NCBI RefSeq assembly: GCF_018760785.1
Contig: NZ_JAHHZO010000009.1
Coordinates: 1 to 64,000, forward strand
Direction: 5' to 3'
Length of the DNA: 64,000 nucleotides
From: Rhizobium sp. CSW-27
GTDB taxonomy: Bacteria > Pseudomonadota > Alphaproteobacteria > Rhizobiales > Rhizobiaceae
The notes below the pieces were generated by a model, which was not told the DNA's origin, ran no database searches, and was given only the letters and a program-made list of their open reading frames with translations. Positions 19,805 through 28,677 of the stretch are shown here, piece by piece. Both the position numbers and the translations under genes were made by a program. Position 1 is the stretch's first letter. Each line of letters begins with the position of its first letter.

Positions 19805-21987
19805 TGCGCAACCTCACGGCCCTCGCCGCCGCCTCGCTGCTGATCGGCACCGTCGCCATCGCTCCGGTGCGATCCCAGCCGGCGGACGACAGCGCGGCAT
19901 CGGCGGCGGCCGTTCCGCTCGAGCGGCAGGGGCGTCTTCGGCCGGTCGAGGAGACTGCAGGCGGCGCCGGCCGTTCCGGCACGCAGGGCACAGCGGAGCG
20001 CAGCCCTTTGGGCGGACGCACGAGCCAGTTGCGCATGGTTCAGGATGCCGTCAGCGCCCAGGCACAACCGCCCCGGCCCAGCGGCGAGCCCGATCTCAGC
20101 GCACTCCGCTATTTCGCGAGCCGAGGCGACACCGCAAGGCTGCAGGCGGAAATCGCCAGATTGCGCAGCCTCTATCCCGACTGGACGCCGCCCGCCGATC
20201 CGCTCGCCGTACCGCAGAATGTCGACCGCCAGCTTGAGCAATTGTGGCAGCTCTACGCGGAAGGTCGCTATGCCGAGGTGCGCGCCGCCATCACCGAACG
20301 CCAGACGTCGGAACCCGGCTGGACGCCGCCCGCCGACCTGCTGAGCCGTCTGGCGCTCGGCGAGGCCCGGACGCGGCTCATCAATGCCTCGGACCAGAAA
20401 CAGTATGCCACCGTCATCGAGCTTGGCGCGGCCAATCCGAACCTGCTCAACTGCAGCGATGTCGATGTGCTGTGGCGCATCGCCGAGGCCTTCGTCAGGA
20501 CTGATCGCAGGCAGCGCGGCGTCGATGCCTACCGCTACATCCTCCAGCACTGCGACAATCCGCAGGAACGGCTGGCAACGGCCCAGAAGGCACTTGCCCT
20601 TCTGCCGCTTGCCGATGCGCGGCCGCTTCTGGCACTGGAGCGTCCGCTTGCCGATGGGCAGCCGGAATTTGCCACGTTGCGTGACGGACTGGCGCGCCGC
20701 GCCGTTGCAGAAGCCAACGAGGCCAACCGGACCGACGTCGACCCGGCTGACGTGGAGCGGCTGGAAGCGCTGGCCGGCAGCGAAGGCCAGGCCTCCGACA
20801 TGCTGCTTCTGGGATGGCTGCACCGGGCAAAGGGCGAGCTCGACGCGGCAGAGACCTGGTTCCGCAGGGCCAATCAGAAGGAGGCCTCGGCCTCCGCGGC
20901 GCAGGGGCTGGCGCTGGTGCTGGTGGCACGCGGCAAGCCCGGCGAGGCCGAAGCGATCATGTTCGGCTGGCGCGACGCGTCCGACGAAGCCAGGGCAACC
21001 TATCTGGCAGCCGCCACCAATTATCTGGCCGTCGAGCCCGCCCCCGTCATTGCACCGGAGGTGCTGACGCGCATGGCAACCGAGATACTGACGTCCCGCC
21101 ACACGCCCGGCGCCCAGCAGCTCGGCTGGTATGCGCAATCCTTCAACCAGCCCCAGGTGGCGGCGCGCTGGTTCGAAACGGCGCTGCAATGGGCCCCCCA
21201 GGACGAGCCTTCCGCCTACGGACTTCTGGTTGCGCGAGATGCCCTCAACGATCGTCCCGGCGTAGCCGAAATCCAGCGGAACTGGGCAAGCCGCTCGCCG
21301 CGCATCGCGGCCTTTTTCGAACGGCTTGCCACAGCAACCGTACCTTCGGTGCGAACGGCCGCGGCAGTCGCGGCACCGAAAGCAGAGCCGGCGCGCCCGC
21401 CGGTGCTGCCCCGGCAAGGACCGGAGCCGGTTCGCCCGGCGGCGGAAACGCGCGGTATCTCCCGTCAGTCCGCCTGCCAGGCTGCATCAAGCGGGGGCCC
21501 GGCCGCCTCTGCGCAGCAGATGCTGATGCAGGGCTGGTGCCTGATGGATCTGCAACGTCCGCTCGAGGCAGTCGAATCCTTCGAGGCCGCCCTGAAAAGC
21601 CCCTCGGCGCCCATCCGGGAAGATGCCGCCTATGGCCAGTCGCTGGCCTATCTCAGGCTGGGCCTGACGGACAATGCCGCCGTTGCCGCGACCAAGTCAC
21701 CGCTGCGGCCAGCCCGCGCAGCGGAGCTGCAGGTCGCCATCCTGGCCAACCGGGCACTGGCCGCCTTCTCGGCGCAGCGCTATCGCGAGACATTGATCTA
21801 TCTGGACCAGCGTGCGGCACTGAAGGCGGAGACGACCGACCTGATGATCCTGCGGGCCAACGCGTATCGCGCGCTGGGCGACACGGCAAGCGCGCTGCAG
21901 ATCTTCAGCGTTCTGGCCGAGATCGGAAACGGCGACGGAATGAAAGGCGTCGAGGAAATCCGCTCGCTCGACGATCACAACGGCTGA
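19795..21987 (+). CDS. bcsK: TPR-repeat cellulose operon protein (BcsK-like)
   Basis: 730 residues. Signal peptide about 1-30 (LLIGTVAIAPVRSQ). The rest is alanine-rich helical sequence with tetratricopeptide-like repeats (for example 'LLGWLHRAKGELDAAETWFRRANQKEASA' type units around 335-400 and more near 570-720). It resembles the TPR portion of BcsC, but no C-terminal 16-strand beta-barrel is present. Rhizobial cellulose operons carry such a TPR protein, called BcsK in comparative surveys; I apply that name by position and features. It probably scaffolds peptidoglycan or secretion contacts. The ATG at 19795 overlaps bcsZ by ten bases and follows GAGGAG; ATG at 19804 is an alternative. Confidence 0.75.
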   Translation: MSLMRNLTALAAASLLIGTVAIAPVRSQPADDSAASAAAVPLERQGRLRPVEETAGGAGRSGTQGTAERSPLGGRTSQLRMVQDAVSAQAQPPRPSGEPDLSALRYFASRGDTARLQAEIARLRSLYPDWTPPADPLAVPQNVDRQLEQLWQLYAEGRYAEVRAAITERQTSEPGWTPPADLLSRLALGEARTRLINASDQKQYATVIELGAANPNLLNCSDVDVLWRIAEAFVRTDRRQRGVDAYRYILQHCDNPQERLATAQKALALLPLADARPLLALERPLADGQPEFATLRDGLARRAVAEANEANRTDVDPADVERLEALAGSEGQASDMLLLGWLHRAKGELDAAETWFRRANQKEASASAAQGLALVLVARGKPGEAEAIMFGWRDASDEARATYLAAATNYLAVEPAPVIAPEVLTRMATEILTSRHTPGAQQLGWYAQSFNQPQVAARWFETALQWAPQDEPSAYGLLVARDALNDRPGVAEIQRNWASRSPRIAAFFERLATATVPSVRTAAAVAAPKAEPARPPVLPRQGPEPVRPAAETRGISRQSACQAASSGGPAASAQQMLMQGWCLMDLQRPLEAVESFEAALKSPSAPIREDAAYGQSLAYLRLGLTDNAAVAATKSPLRPARAAELQVAILANRALAAFSAQRYRETLIYLDQRAALKAETTDLMILRANAYRALGDTASALQIFSVLAEIGNGDGMKGVEEIRSLDDHNG

Positions 21988-22069
21988 CGCGCTGCCCGAT
22001 CGGCAAGGCCGCCTGACTGGCTGGAAGCGGCGCGCCGTGCAGCCCCGCTGCGCCATTCATGCCTCATAC

Positions 22070-22098
22070 GATCCCGTCGCATCTCCTGCGGCGGGATC
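22070..22098 (+). terminator. Hairpin downstream of the cellulose operon
   Basis: A 12-bp stem with one G-U pair (22070-22081 with 22087-22098) and a five-base loop, about 80 bases beyond the last cellulose gene. No U-run follows, so it may stabilise the mRNA end rather than terminate. Confidence 0.45.
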
Positions 22099-22205
22099 TG
22101 GCTACACGGTGCGTCCGACGAAGCCGGAATGGCCCGGAGGGCTCCTCTTTCCGTTCTGACACGGTTTCAGGCACAAGACCGCGGCGCATGCCCGCTGAAG
22201 CTGCT

Positions 22206-22298
22206 CTAGAGAATGGCACCGGAAACCAGAAAATATATCAGGAATACGCCTGCAACCGTGAGGAGACCAATCTTCTCGTAATTCGGTGACGCGTTCAT
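22206..22298 (-). CDS. Small single-pass membrane protein, 30 residues
   Basis: An ATG at 22298 opens 30 codons ending in TAG at 22206. A short polar N-terminus (MNASPNYEK) is followed by an uninterrupted hydrophobic helix over residues 10-30, the size of a membrane span. A purine-rich GAGAG sits a few bases upstream. Architecture resembles known small membrane subunits such as KdpF or CydX, without obvious sequence identity. Convergent with the cellulose operon, it lies alone in a long intergenic region, below usual gene-calling size limits. I do not recognise its family. Confidence 0.5.
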   Translation of the reverse strand: MNASPNYEKIGLLTVAGVFLIYFLVSGAIL

Positions 22299-22745
22299 TG
22301 ACTCTCACAGTTCCGATACTGCCATAAGCGATTTATATTCCAATACGCTTTTATAGACAGTTTCTTTAATAGTAAGTTATCAGATCTTTAATCCCCAGAC
22401 TAAATTTCTGGGACTGAATGCGAAACGCACAGGAACCCGATTGGTTCACCCGGAATTCGAAAAAAATGGTAAGTCATTCGAGAGACGTGCTTTTTAAGAC
22501 CGCTCGAAAGACATCAGCCACAGGTTCGCCTTCACAGCACTGTGTATAGTGATAAGTGCTTATATTATCAAACCATTAAAAATACTATATTGCAGATGTG
22601 CCGAATGAGCCGTATTCTAACCGCAGCGAGCGGCAACCTTGTGCCAAGGCGCAGATTGTCGAGGAGGCAGGGGCAAGAGCCGGAAGGCAGAGAGATTGCT
22701 CTGCTCAAGCGGCCAGATTGCAGGTTGATCAGGGTTTCGTCTCCG
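22299..22745. other. AT-rich intergenic region upstream of the small ORF and downstream of glpD
   Basis: About 450 bases clearly richer in A+T than the surroundings. It contains adjoining palindromes CACTGTGTATAGTG (22538-22551) and ATAAGTGCTTAT (22552-22563) and a hairpin at 22394-22412. No frame here resembles a known protein. It could carry promoters for the small membrane protein or an unrecognised small RNA. Confidence 0.4.
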
Positions 22746-24266
22746 CTACTCGGCGGAAACCATCATGCGTGCAGCAAGGTAATCTGACAGTCCCTGAACC
22801 TGCTCGCGCGTCAGGAAGAGGCCCTGCTTGGTGCGGCGCCACAGAATGTCCTCGGCAGTGACGGCCCATTCCTTTTCGATCAGCCAGGAGACCTCGGCCT
22901 CGTAGAGCGTGCCGCCGAAGTGACGACCGAGATCATCGGCCTTGCACACCCGGCCGAGAACGGCGCGGGCATCACTGCCATAGCAGCGGATCAGTCGCTC
23001 CGCATGCCGCCGGTCGAGGAAGGGCGCCCAAGCAACGAGGCTGTCAACCATCTCCTTCACCTCGGTGACGGCAAAATCGCCGCCGGGCAGGTGGCTGCCG
23101 GCCGTCCAGGGCTGCCCCTTGGTGCCGATTGCCTCGCCGATCTTTTCCAGCGCATGCTCGGCCAGACGGCGATAGGTGGTGAGCTTGCCGCCGAACACGT
23201 TGAGAAGCGGGGCTGCGCCATCCGGCGCTTCCACCTTCAGCACATAGTCGCGCGTTGCTTCCTGCGCCTTGGAAGCGCCGTCGTCGAACAGCGGGCGAAC
23301 CGCCGAGTAGCTCCAGACAATATCCTCCGGCCGCACCGGCTCCTTGAAGTATTCGCTGGCCGCATTGCAGAGATAGTCTGTCTCCTGCTGCGTGATGCGC
23401 ACATCCTTGGGGTCTTCCTTGAAATCCCGGTCTGTCGTCCCGATCAGCGTGAAATCGCCTTCATAGGGAATGGCGAAGATGATGCGGTTGTCCGGGTTCT
23501 GGAAGAAATAGGCTCTCGGATGGTTGAACTTCCTGCGCACGATGATGTGGCTGCCCTGCACCAGGCGGACATTGTGGGCGTTGTTGCGGCCCATGGCGCC
23601 GGCCAGCACCTGATCGACCCAGGGACCGGCGGCGTTCACCACCATGCGGGCGCGATGTGTTTCCAGCCGGCCATCGTGCTGCGTGCGGGTGGTGATCTCC
23701 CATACGCCGCCTTCGCGCTTGGCGGATACCACCTTGCGGCGGTTGAGAATGGTCGCGCCACGCTGCTCGGCGTCGCGGGCATTCAGCACCACCATGCGCG
23801 CATCATCGACCCATCCGTCCGAATATTCGAAGGCCTTGCGAAATTCCGGCTTCAGCGGCTGGCCGGCCTCGTCGCGGCTCAGATTCAGCGTCTTTGTCGC
23901 CGGCAGCAGCTTGCGGCCACCCAGATTGTCGTAGAGGAACAGGCCAAGCCGCACCAGCCAGGCCGGGCGGATGCCACCCTTCTGGACCGGCAATACGAAG
24001 CGCATCGGCCAGATGACATGCGGCGCCATGGCCCACAGCACCTCGCGTTCCATCAGAGCCTCGCGCACCAGCCGAAATTCATAATGCTCCAGATAGCGCA
24101 AGCCGCCATGGATCAGCTTGGTGGCGCCGGACGAGGTGCCGGAGGCGAAATCGTTCATCTCCGCCAGCGCGACCCGATAGCCGCGCCCCGCCGCATCGCG
24201 GGCGATCCCGCAACCATTGATGCCGCCACCGATGACGAACAGATCAAAAACAGGGGCGTCGGACAT
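22746..24266 (-). CDS. glpD: Glycerol-3-phosphate dehydrogenase, aerobic FAD-dependent
   Basis: 506 residues, full length for GlpD. Oxidises sn-glycerol 3-phosphate to dihydroxyacetone phosphate at the inner membrane, passing electrons to quinone. The FAD-binding motif 'VIGGGINGCGIARDAAGRG' is at about 10-28, 'GTSSGATKLIHGGLRYLEHYE' type FAD contact near 45-65, and the C-terminal DAO_C domain covers about 390-506. It lies 97 bases downstream of glpR on the same strand, with phased repeats between that are likely GlpR operators. Confidence 0.96.
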   Translation of the reverse strand: MSDAPVFDLFVIGGGINGCGIARDAAGRGYRVALAEMNDFASGTSSGATKLIHGGLRYLEHYEFRLVREALMEREVLWAMAPHVIWPMRFVLPVQKGGIRPAWLVRLGLFLYDNLGGRKLLPATKTLNLSRDEAGQPLKPEFRKAFEYSDGWVDDARMVVLNARDAEQRGATILNRRKVVSAKREGGVWEITTRTQHDGRLETHRARMVVNAAGPWVDQVLAGAMGRNNAHNVRLVQGSHIIVRRKFNHPRAYFFQNPDNRIIFAIPYEGDFTLIGTTDRDFKEDPKDVRITQQETDYLCNAASEYFKEPVRPEDIVWSYSAVRPLFDDGASKAQEATRDYVLKVEAPDGAAPLLNVFGGKLTTYRRLAEHALEKIGEAIGTKGQPWTAGSHLPGGDFAVTEVKEMVDSLVAWAPFLDRRHAERLIRCYGSDARAVLGRVCKADDLGRHFGGTLYEAEVSWLIEKEWAVTAEDILWRRTKQGLFLTREQVQGLSDYLAARMMVSAE

Positions 24267-24333
24267 CGATCTCTCCAGGGCGCAGCCTTGATGCGCATCA
24301 CATGCGAGGCGGTTACGAAAGTGCCTTGGTTTT

Positions 24334-24362
24334 AAATGAAAGCAAAACGAATGTCAAACGAA
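24334..24362 (-). promoter_or_regulatory. Phased TTCGTTT repeats before glpD (GlpR operator candidate)
   Basis: On the plus strand AAATGAA (24334), AAACGAA (24345) and AAACGAA (24356) recur at exactly 11-base steps, one helical turn apart. They read as TTCGTTT/TTCATTT on the coding strand of glpD, starting about 70 bases upstream of its ATG. DeoR-family regulators commonly bind such tandem repeats. A related element stands in front of glpR. Confidence 0.6.
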
Positions 24363-24363
24363 G

Positions 24364-25158
24364 TCAGACTTCGGCAGAAGGCTGCGCGCCCGGCACGGGC
24401 GCGGTTTCCAGAAGGCGCACGTCCCGTTCCTGGCAGATGGTTCGCAGCCGGGTGAGAGGGCAGTGATCGGTGATGAAGGTGTGGACCTGCGAGATATGAC
24501 CGATCCGCACCGGCGCGGTGCGTTCGAACTTGGAGGAGTCGGAGACGAGGATCACATGGCGGGCATTGGCGATGATGGCCTGTGCCACTTTCACCTCGCG
24601 AAAATCGAAATCCAGCAGGGCGCCGTCCTCATCGATGGCGGAGGCGCCAATGACTGCGAAATCCACCTTGAACTGGCGGATGAAATCGACGGCCGCCTCG
24701 CCGACAATGCCGCCATCGGCACCGCGGACCACGCCACCGGCAATCACCACCTCGATCGAGGGGAAGATGCGCAAGCGGTTGGCAACATTGATGTTGTTGG
24801 TGATCACCATCAGTTCGTGATGGTCGGTCAGCGCCTCGCCGACGGCCTCCGTCGTGGTGCCGATATTGATGAAGAGCGAGGCATTGTCGGGAATCAGTCG
24901 CGCGGCCGCGCGGCCGATCGCCTGCTTTTCGGCCGCCGCCATGGAGCGGCGCGCCTCGTATTTGACGTTTTCCTTGCCGGCGGGCAGCACGGCACCGCCA
25001 TGGATACGGTTCAGCACGCGCGCGTCGCAGAGATCGTTGAGATCCTTGCGGATCGTCTGCGGCGTGACGGAAAAGCGCTGCGCCAGTTCATCCACCAGCA
25101 CCCGCCCCTGTTCCTTGGCAATCGCAACAATCTCGACCTGACGTGACGACAGCAGCAT
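24364..25158 (-). CDS. glpR: DeoR-family glycerol-3-phosphate regulon repressor
   Basis: 264 residues. N-terminal DeoR winged helix (about 5-58, 'VDELAQRFSVTPQTIRKDLNDLC') and a C-terminal sugar-phosphate sensor (about 75-235, with 'INIGTTTEAVGEAL' and 'VGASAIDEDGALLDFD'). The sequence pattern and position directly upstream of glpD support GlpR, the repressor released by glycerol 3-phosphate. It lies downstream of the Gfo/Idh gene on the same strand but with a 116-base spacer containing its own operator-like repeat. A different phosphorylated ligand is possible. Confidence 0.87.
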   Translation of the reverse strand: MLLSSRQVEIVAIAKEQGRVLVDELAQRFSVTPQTIRKDLNDLCDARVLNRIHGGAVLPAGKENVKYEARRSMAAAEKQAIGRAAARLIPDNASLFINIGTTTEAVGEALTDHHELMVITNNINVANRLRIFPSIEVVIAGGVVRGADGGIVGEAAVDFIRQFKVDFAVIGASAIDEDGALLDFDFREVKVAQAIIANARHVILVSDSSKFERTAPVRIGHISQVHTFITDHCPLTRLRTICQERDVRLLETAPVPGAQPSAEV

Positions 25159-25170
25159 GCGCCCCTCCTT

Positions 25171-25202
25171 TTCGCTTTTTCTTCACTTTAGAAGAAAACG
25201 AA
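25171..25202 (-). promoter_or_regulatory. Inverted TTCG(T/C)TTT element before glpR
   Basis: TTCGCTTTTTCTTC (25171-25184) and GAAGAAAACGAA (25191-25202) face each other across six bases, 12-40 bases upstream of the glpR start. The right half contains AAACGAA, the same word repeated before glpD. This fits GlpR autoregulation. Confidence 0.5.
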
Positions 25203-25274
25203 ATCGGAGCAAGGGCAGCCATGCCTGCCGGGGCCATGGCGCGGCATGGTCCCGGTGCAGTCCTGTCGGCCGGA

Positions 25275-26564
25275 TCAGATCCGGATGCCTCGGGCCTTCA
25301 GCATCGATGGAATATGCACGAGCGATCCGCTCTCGATCGACGCATTGGCGGCGATGCCCGTCAGGATCGACCAGGCGCCCGCTACATGGTCGGAAGCGCG
25401 GCCATAGCGATCCGGCTCCATGCCCTCGGGGTTGAAGATATAGCCGAGCATCACCGGATCGGCACCGCCATGGCTCCCTTCGGCCTTCGGCACCTCCAGC
25501 CGGCGCGGTGCTTCGCCAGCCAGATGCAGTTCGGTGGTGATCGCATCCTCGTCCGCATGGGCGCGCACGCCGCCGAACACGCCATGCACCTCCACATGCC
25601 GGTGGGTGATCTCGCCCTTCGTGCCCTGGAACTTGATCTCCAGCCCCTCCCAGGGAGAGTAGGCCGTCAGGGTGTAGTTGGCGGTGGCACCGGAGGCATA
25701 GCGGATATGCGCCTGCATCGTATCCTCGATGCCGATCTCCTCGTCAAAGACGCAGAGATCGCGGTAATAGCCATCCTCATGCTCGGCCTCGAGATAAAGC
25801 GCCCGCAGCTTCTCGTCCGCGGCCAGATCCAGCCGGAAGGAGCAGGCCCCGGCAACGGGACAGTGGGCGCAGCGCGGGCCGCGCTGTTCGAGCCCCATCT
25901 CCACCGCCGTTTCCGGCCGGTAGAAGACGCGGCGGCCGGAGGCCAGCACCTCGGTCGGCACCGAGCCGAGCCACCAGTTGAGCAGGTCGAAATGGTGGGT
26001 GGACTTGTGCACCAGAAGGCCACCCGAATTCTCCTTCTGGCGATGCCAGCGGCGGAAATAGTCCGCGCCGTGCACCCGGTCGAGATGCCAGCGGAAATCG
26101 ACGGCTGTGATGGTGCCGATCGTGCCGGCGGCCAGCAGTTCCTTGATCTGCGTGCGCGCAGGCGAATAGCGGTAGTTGAAGGTGACCTTCACCTGGCGGC
26201 CCGTGCGGGCCTGCGCATCGACGATCATCTTCAGCCGCGAAAGATCGATGGTCAGCGGCTTCTCGCAGATGACATCGCAGCCCGCCTCGAAGGCGCGCAC
26301 AATGTAGTCCGCATGCAGGAAATCCGGTGTCGCAACCACCACCGTATCCGGCTTCTGCTCGGCGATCAGGCGGTCGAAATCCGAGGCGAGATAGGTCGCG
26401 ACCCCGTTCGTGCCCGGCTTGGAAACCACCCGCGCCGCTTCGCCGAGGCGATGCGGATTGCTGTCGCACAGCGCGACGATCTCATGCCGGTCGGCATCAT
26501 CCTCGATGACCGCGTCCCGAAACATCTGGTGGCGCGACCCACATCCAACAATGGCTATCTTCAC
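25275..26564 (-). CDS. Gfo/Idh/MocA-family NAD(P)-dependent oxidoreductase
   Basis: 429 residues. Probably oxidises or epimerises a sugar or sugar derivative imported by the adjacent ABC system. Rossmann motif 'IVGCGSRH' at 4-11. The family motif 'CEKPL' (about 102-106) provides the conserved lysine, and 'HKSTHHFDLLNWWLG' (about 190-205) the active-site histidine region. An unusual feature is the short cysteine cluster CAHCPVAGAC near residue 240, which might bind metal. It is longer than the usual 330-390 residues. Substrate unknown; it is 69 bases after the ATPase gene. Confidence 0.88.
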   Translation of the reverse strand: MKIAIVGCGSRHQMFRDAVIEDDADRHEIVALCDSNPHRLGEAARVVSKPGTNGVATYLASDFDRLIAEQKPDTVVVATPDFLHADYIVRAFEAGCDVICEKPLTIDLSRLKMIVDAQARTGRQVKVTFNYRYSPARTQIKELLAAGTIGTITAVDFRWHLDRVHGADYFRRWHRQKENSGGLLVHKSTHHFDLLNWWLGSVPTEVLASGRRVFYRPETAVEMGLEQRGPRCAHCPVAGACSFRLDLAADEKLRALYLEAEHEDGYYRDLCVFDEEIGIEDTMQAHIRYASGATANYTLTAYSPWEGLEIKFQGTKGEITHRHVEVHGVFGGVRAHADEDAITTELHLAGEAPRRLEVPKAEGSHGGADPVMLGYIFNPEGMEPDRYGRASDHVAGAWSILTGIAANASIESGSLVHIPSMLKARGIRI

Positions 26565-26633
26565 AGTTCATGCACCTCATAAGGGGCGCCCCGCCCGGGA
26601 GTGAGGCGGGATCGCCCTGGCTGGCTTCAGAAA

Positions 26634-27749
26634 TCAGGCAGAGCCCGAGACGGCTTGCGCCGGCACGGGCGCGGGCATCTCCGGCTCGAGACGCTGGCCG
26701 CTGGCATCGAAATAATGCAGGTCGGCGAGATCGAAGCCGACCGGGACGGTCTGGCCGGCACGATAGGAGGCCTGGCCGTAAATGCTGGCAAGCAGCACCT
26801 GGCCGGAGGCGAGCGCGACATGCAGCAGGGTTTCATTGCCGAGATACTCGACGAGGCGGATGGTTCCCTCGCTCGCGACCTCGCCCCCGCCGACATGCAG
26901 GGCACCGGGCCGCACGCAGAGCGTCAGGCGGCTGTCGCGCGTTGCCAGCCCCGGCAGGGCGAAATCGGCAAAGCCCGCTACCCGCGCCAGCGACCGTTCG
27001 CCATCCGCCCGGACCTCTGCTGCCAGCATGTTGATCTTCGGGGAACCGATGAAGCCTGCGACGAACAGATTCTGCGGCCGCGTGTAAAGTTCCTGCGGCG
27101 TGCCGACCTGCTCGATCTTGCCTGCACGCAGCACGACGATGCGGCTTGCCATGGTCATGGCCTCCACCTGGTCATGCGTCACATAGATCATGGTGGTGCC
27201 GAGGCGGGCATAGAGCGAGGCAAGCTCGGCGCGCATCTGCACGCGCAGTTCCGCGTCGAGGTTGGAGAGCGGTTCGTCGAACAGGAACAGCTTCGGCTCG
27301 CGCACGATGGCGCGACCGATCGCCACGCGCTGCTTCTGGCCGCCGGAGAGCTGGCGCGGCTTGCGGTCCATCAGCGGCTCGATCTGCAGGATGCGGGCGG
27401 CTTCGGCCACGCGCCGTTCCACCTCGGACCTCGGCATGCGGAAATTCTGCAGGCCGAAGGCGAGGTTCTTGGCCACCGTCATGTGCGGATAGAGCGCGTA
27501 GCTCTGGAACACCATCGACAGTTCGCGCCGGGAGGCCGGAAGGTCGTTGACCACCTTGCCGCCGATGGCGATCGTGCCGTCCGTGATGTCTTCCAGCCCG
27601 GCGATCATGCGCAGAAGCGTGGACTTGCCGCAGCCGGAGGGGCCGACGAGCACCAGGAACTCGCCGTCATGGATGTCGAGATTGAGGCCCTGCATGATCT
27701 GCAGCGCACCGTAGCTCTTGCCGACATTGCGGAGTGTCAAACCAGCCAT
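26634..27749 (-). CDS. Sugar ABC transporter ATP-binding protein (UgpC/MsmK type)
   Basis: 371 residues. Walker [10 protein letters not shown] near residue 37, signature [14 protein letters not shown] near 135, Walker [13 protein letters not shown] near 155, and a C-terminal TOBE regulatory region. It closely resembles the ATPase of the galactoside operon at 5-6 kb (same family, different gene). Ten bases after the permease gene and preceded by AAGGAAAGC, it energises the importer encoded immediately upstream. Confidence 0.92.
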   Translation of the reverse strand: MAGLTLRNVGKSYGALQIMQGLNLDIHDGEFLVLVGPSGCGKSTLLRMIAGLEDITDGTIAIGGKVVNDLPASRRELSMVFQSYALYPHMTVAKNLAFGLQNFRMPRSEVERRVAEAARILQIEPLMDRKPRQLSGGQKQRVAIGRAIVREPKLFLFDEPLSNLDAELRVQMRAELASLYARLGTTMIYVTHDQVEAMTMASRIVVLRAGKIEQVGTPQELYTRPQNLFVAGFIGSPKINMLAAEVRADGERSLARVAGFADFALPGLATRDSRLTLCVRPGALHVGGGEVASEGTIRLVEYLGNETLLHVALASGQVLLASIYGQASYRAGQTVPVGFDLADLHYFDASGQRLEPEMPAPVPAQAVSGSA

Positions 27750-27759
27750 TTTGCTTTCC

Positions 27760-28677
27760 TTACTTCATGCCGGACGTCGCGATGCCGCGCACGATGAGCT
27801 TCTGGAACAGGACGAAGAAGATGACGACAGGCACCAGCGACAGGACCGACATGGCAAACATCTGCCCATAGGCGGACTGGCCCTCCTGGTCGAGGAAGAG
27901 CCTCAGGGCCAGCGGCACCGTGTAGCTCTTGATGTCGTTCAGATAGATGAGGGGGGCGAGAAAATCCTCCCAGACCCAGATGAAGGAGAAGATGGCGGCC
28001 GTGCCCATGGCCGGCAGCGACAGCGGCAGGATGATCGCCCAGTAGATCTTGAAGGGCGAGCAGCCGTCGATCATCGCCGCCTCGTCCAGCTCGCGCGGAA
28101 GCTGGCGGAAGAACTGCACCATCAGGAAGATGAAAAAGGTGTCGGACGCCAGGAAGCGCGGCACGACCAGCGGCAGATAGGTATCGACCCAGCCAAGCTG
28201 CAGGAACTGCACATATTGCGGGATGAGGACCACGTGATAGGGAATCATCAGCGTCATCATCATCAGCGCGAAGAAGAAGTTGCGGCCGGTGAAGCGCAGC
28301 CGGGCAAAGGCATAGGCTGCGAAGGAGCAGGAAAGCAGATTGCCGATGACCGACAGCACCGTAACGATGGTGGAGTTCACGTAGAAGATGGTGAAGGATT
28401 CCGGCAGGGCATGCCAGCCCTTCGTATAGTTCTGGAACTGGAAGGCCGACGGCCACAGCTCGATATTGCCGAAGATCTCGTTTTCGGGCTTCAGCGAGGC
28501 CGACAGCAGCCACAAAAGCGGATAGAGCATGATGCAGGACACGCCGATCAGGAAGGCGTGTTTCATCAGCCGCCCGTTGCGCTCCCGCCTCAGGCGGCGC
28601 AGCTTCAGGTCATGTGCGAGCCGTGTCGCATCGTCGAGGCTCATGCCGGTCCCGGGATCAATCGCGCTCGTTCTCAT
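27760..28677 (-). CDS. Sugar ABC transporter permease (MalG type)
   Basis: 305 residues with a 40-residue basic cytoplasmic N-terminus and six membrane segments. EAA loop 'EAAMIDGCSPFKIYWAIILP' near residue 200. The start overlaps the preceding permease stop by 20 bases; an internal ATG at 28644 has a poorer ribosome site. CUT1 family; substrate inferred to be an oligosaccharide or uronide because of the paralogy of its binding protein with that of the GH105 locus. Confidence 0.91.
   Translation of the reverse strand: MRTSAIDPGTGMSLDDATRLAHDLKLRRLRRERNGRLMKHAFLIGVSCIMLYPLLWLLSASLKPENEIFGNIELWPSAFQFQNYTKGWHALPESFTIFYVNSTIVTVLSVIGNLLSCSFAAYAFARLRFTGRNFFFALMMMTLMIPYHVVLIPQYVQFLQLGWVDTYLPLVVPRFLASDTFFIFLMVQFFRQLPRELDEAAMIDGCSPFKIYWAIILPLSLPAMGTAAIFSFIWVWEDFLAPLIYLNDIKSYTVPLALRLFLDQEGQSAYGQMFAMSVLSLVPVVIFFVLFQKLIVRGIATSGMK

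Noticed and set aside
22542..22787. Plus-strand frame of 81 codons overlapping the end of glpD
   Set aside because: No recognisable domain or ribosome site, and it runs antisense into glpD.
25230..25253. Terminator after the Gfo/Idh gene
   Set aside because: A nine-base imperfect stem (GGGGCCATG with CATGGTCCC) is visible, but there is no U-run and such stems are frequent in this GC-rich DNA.
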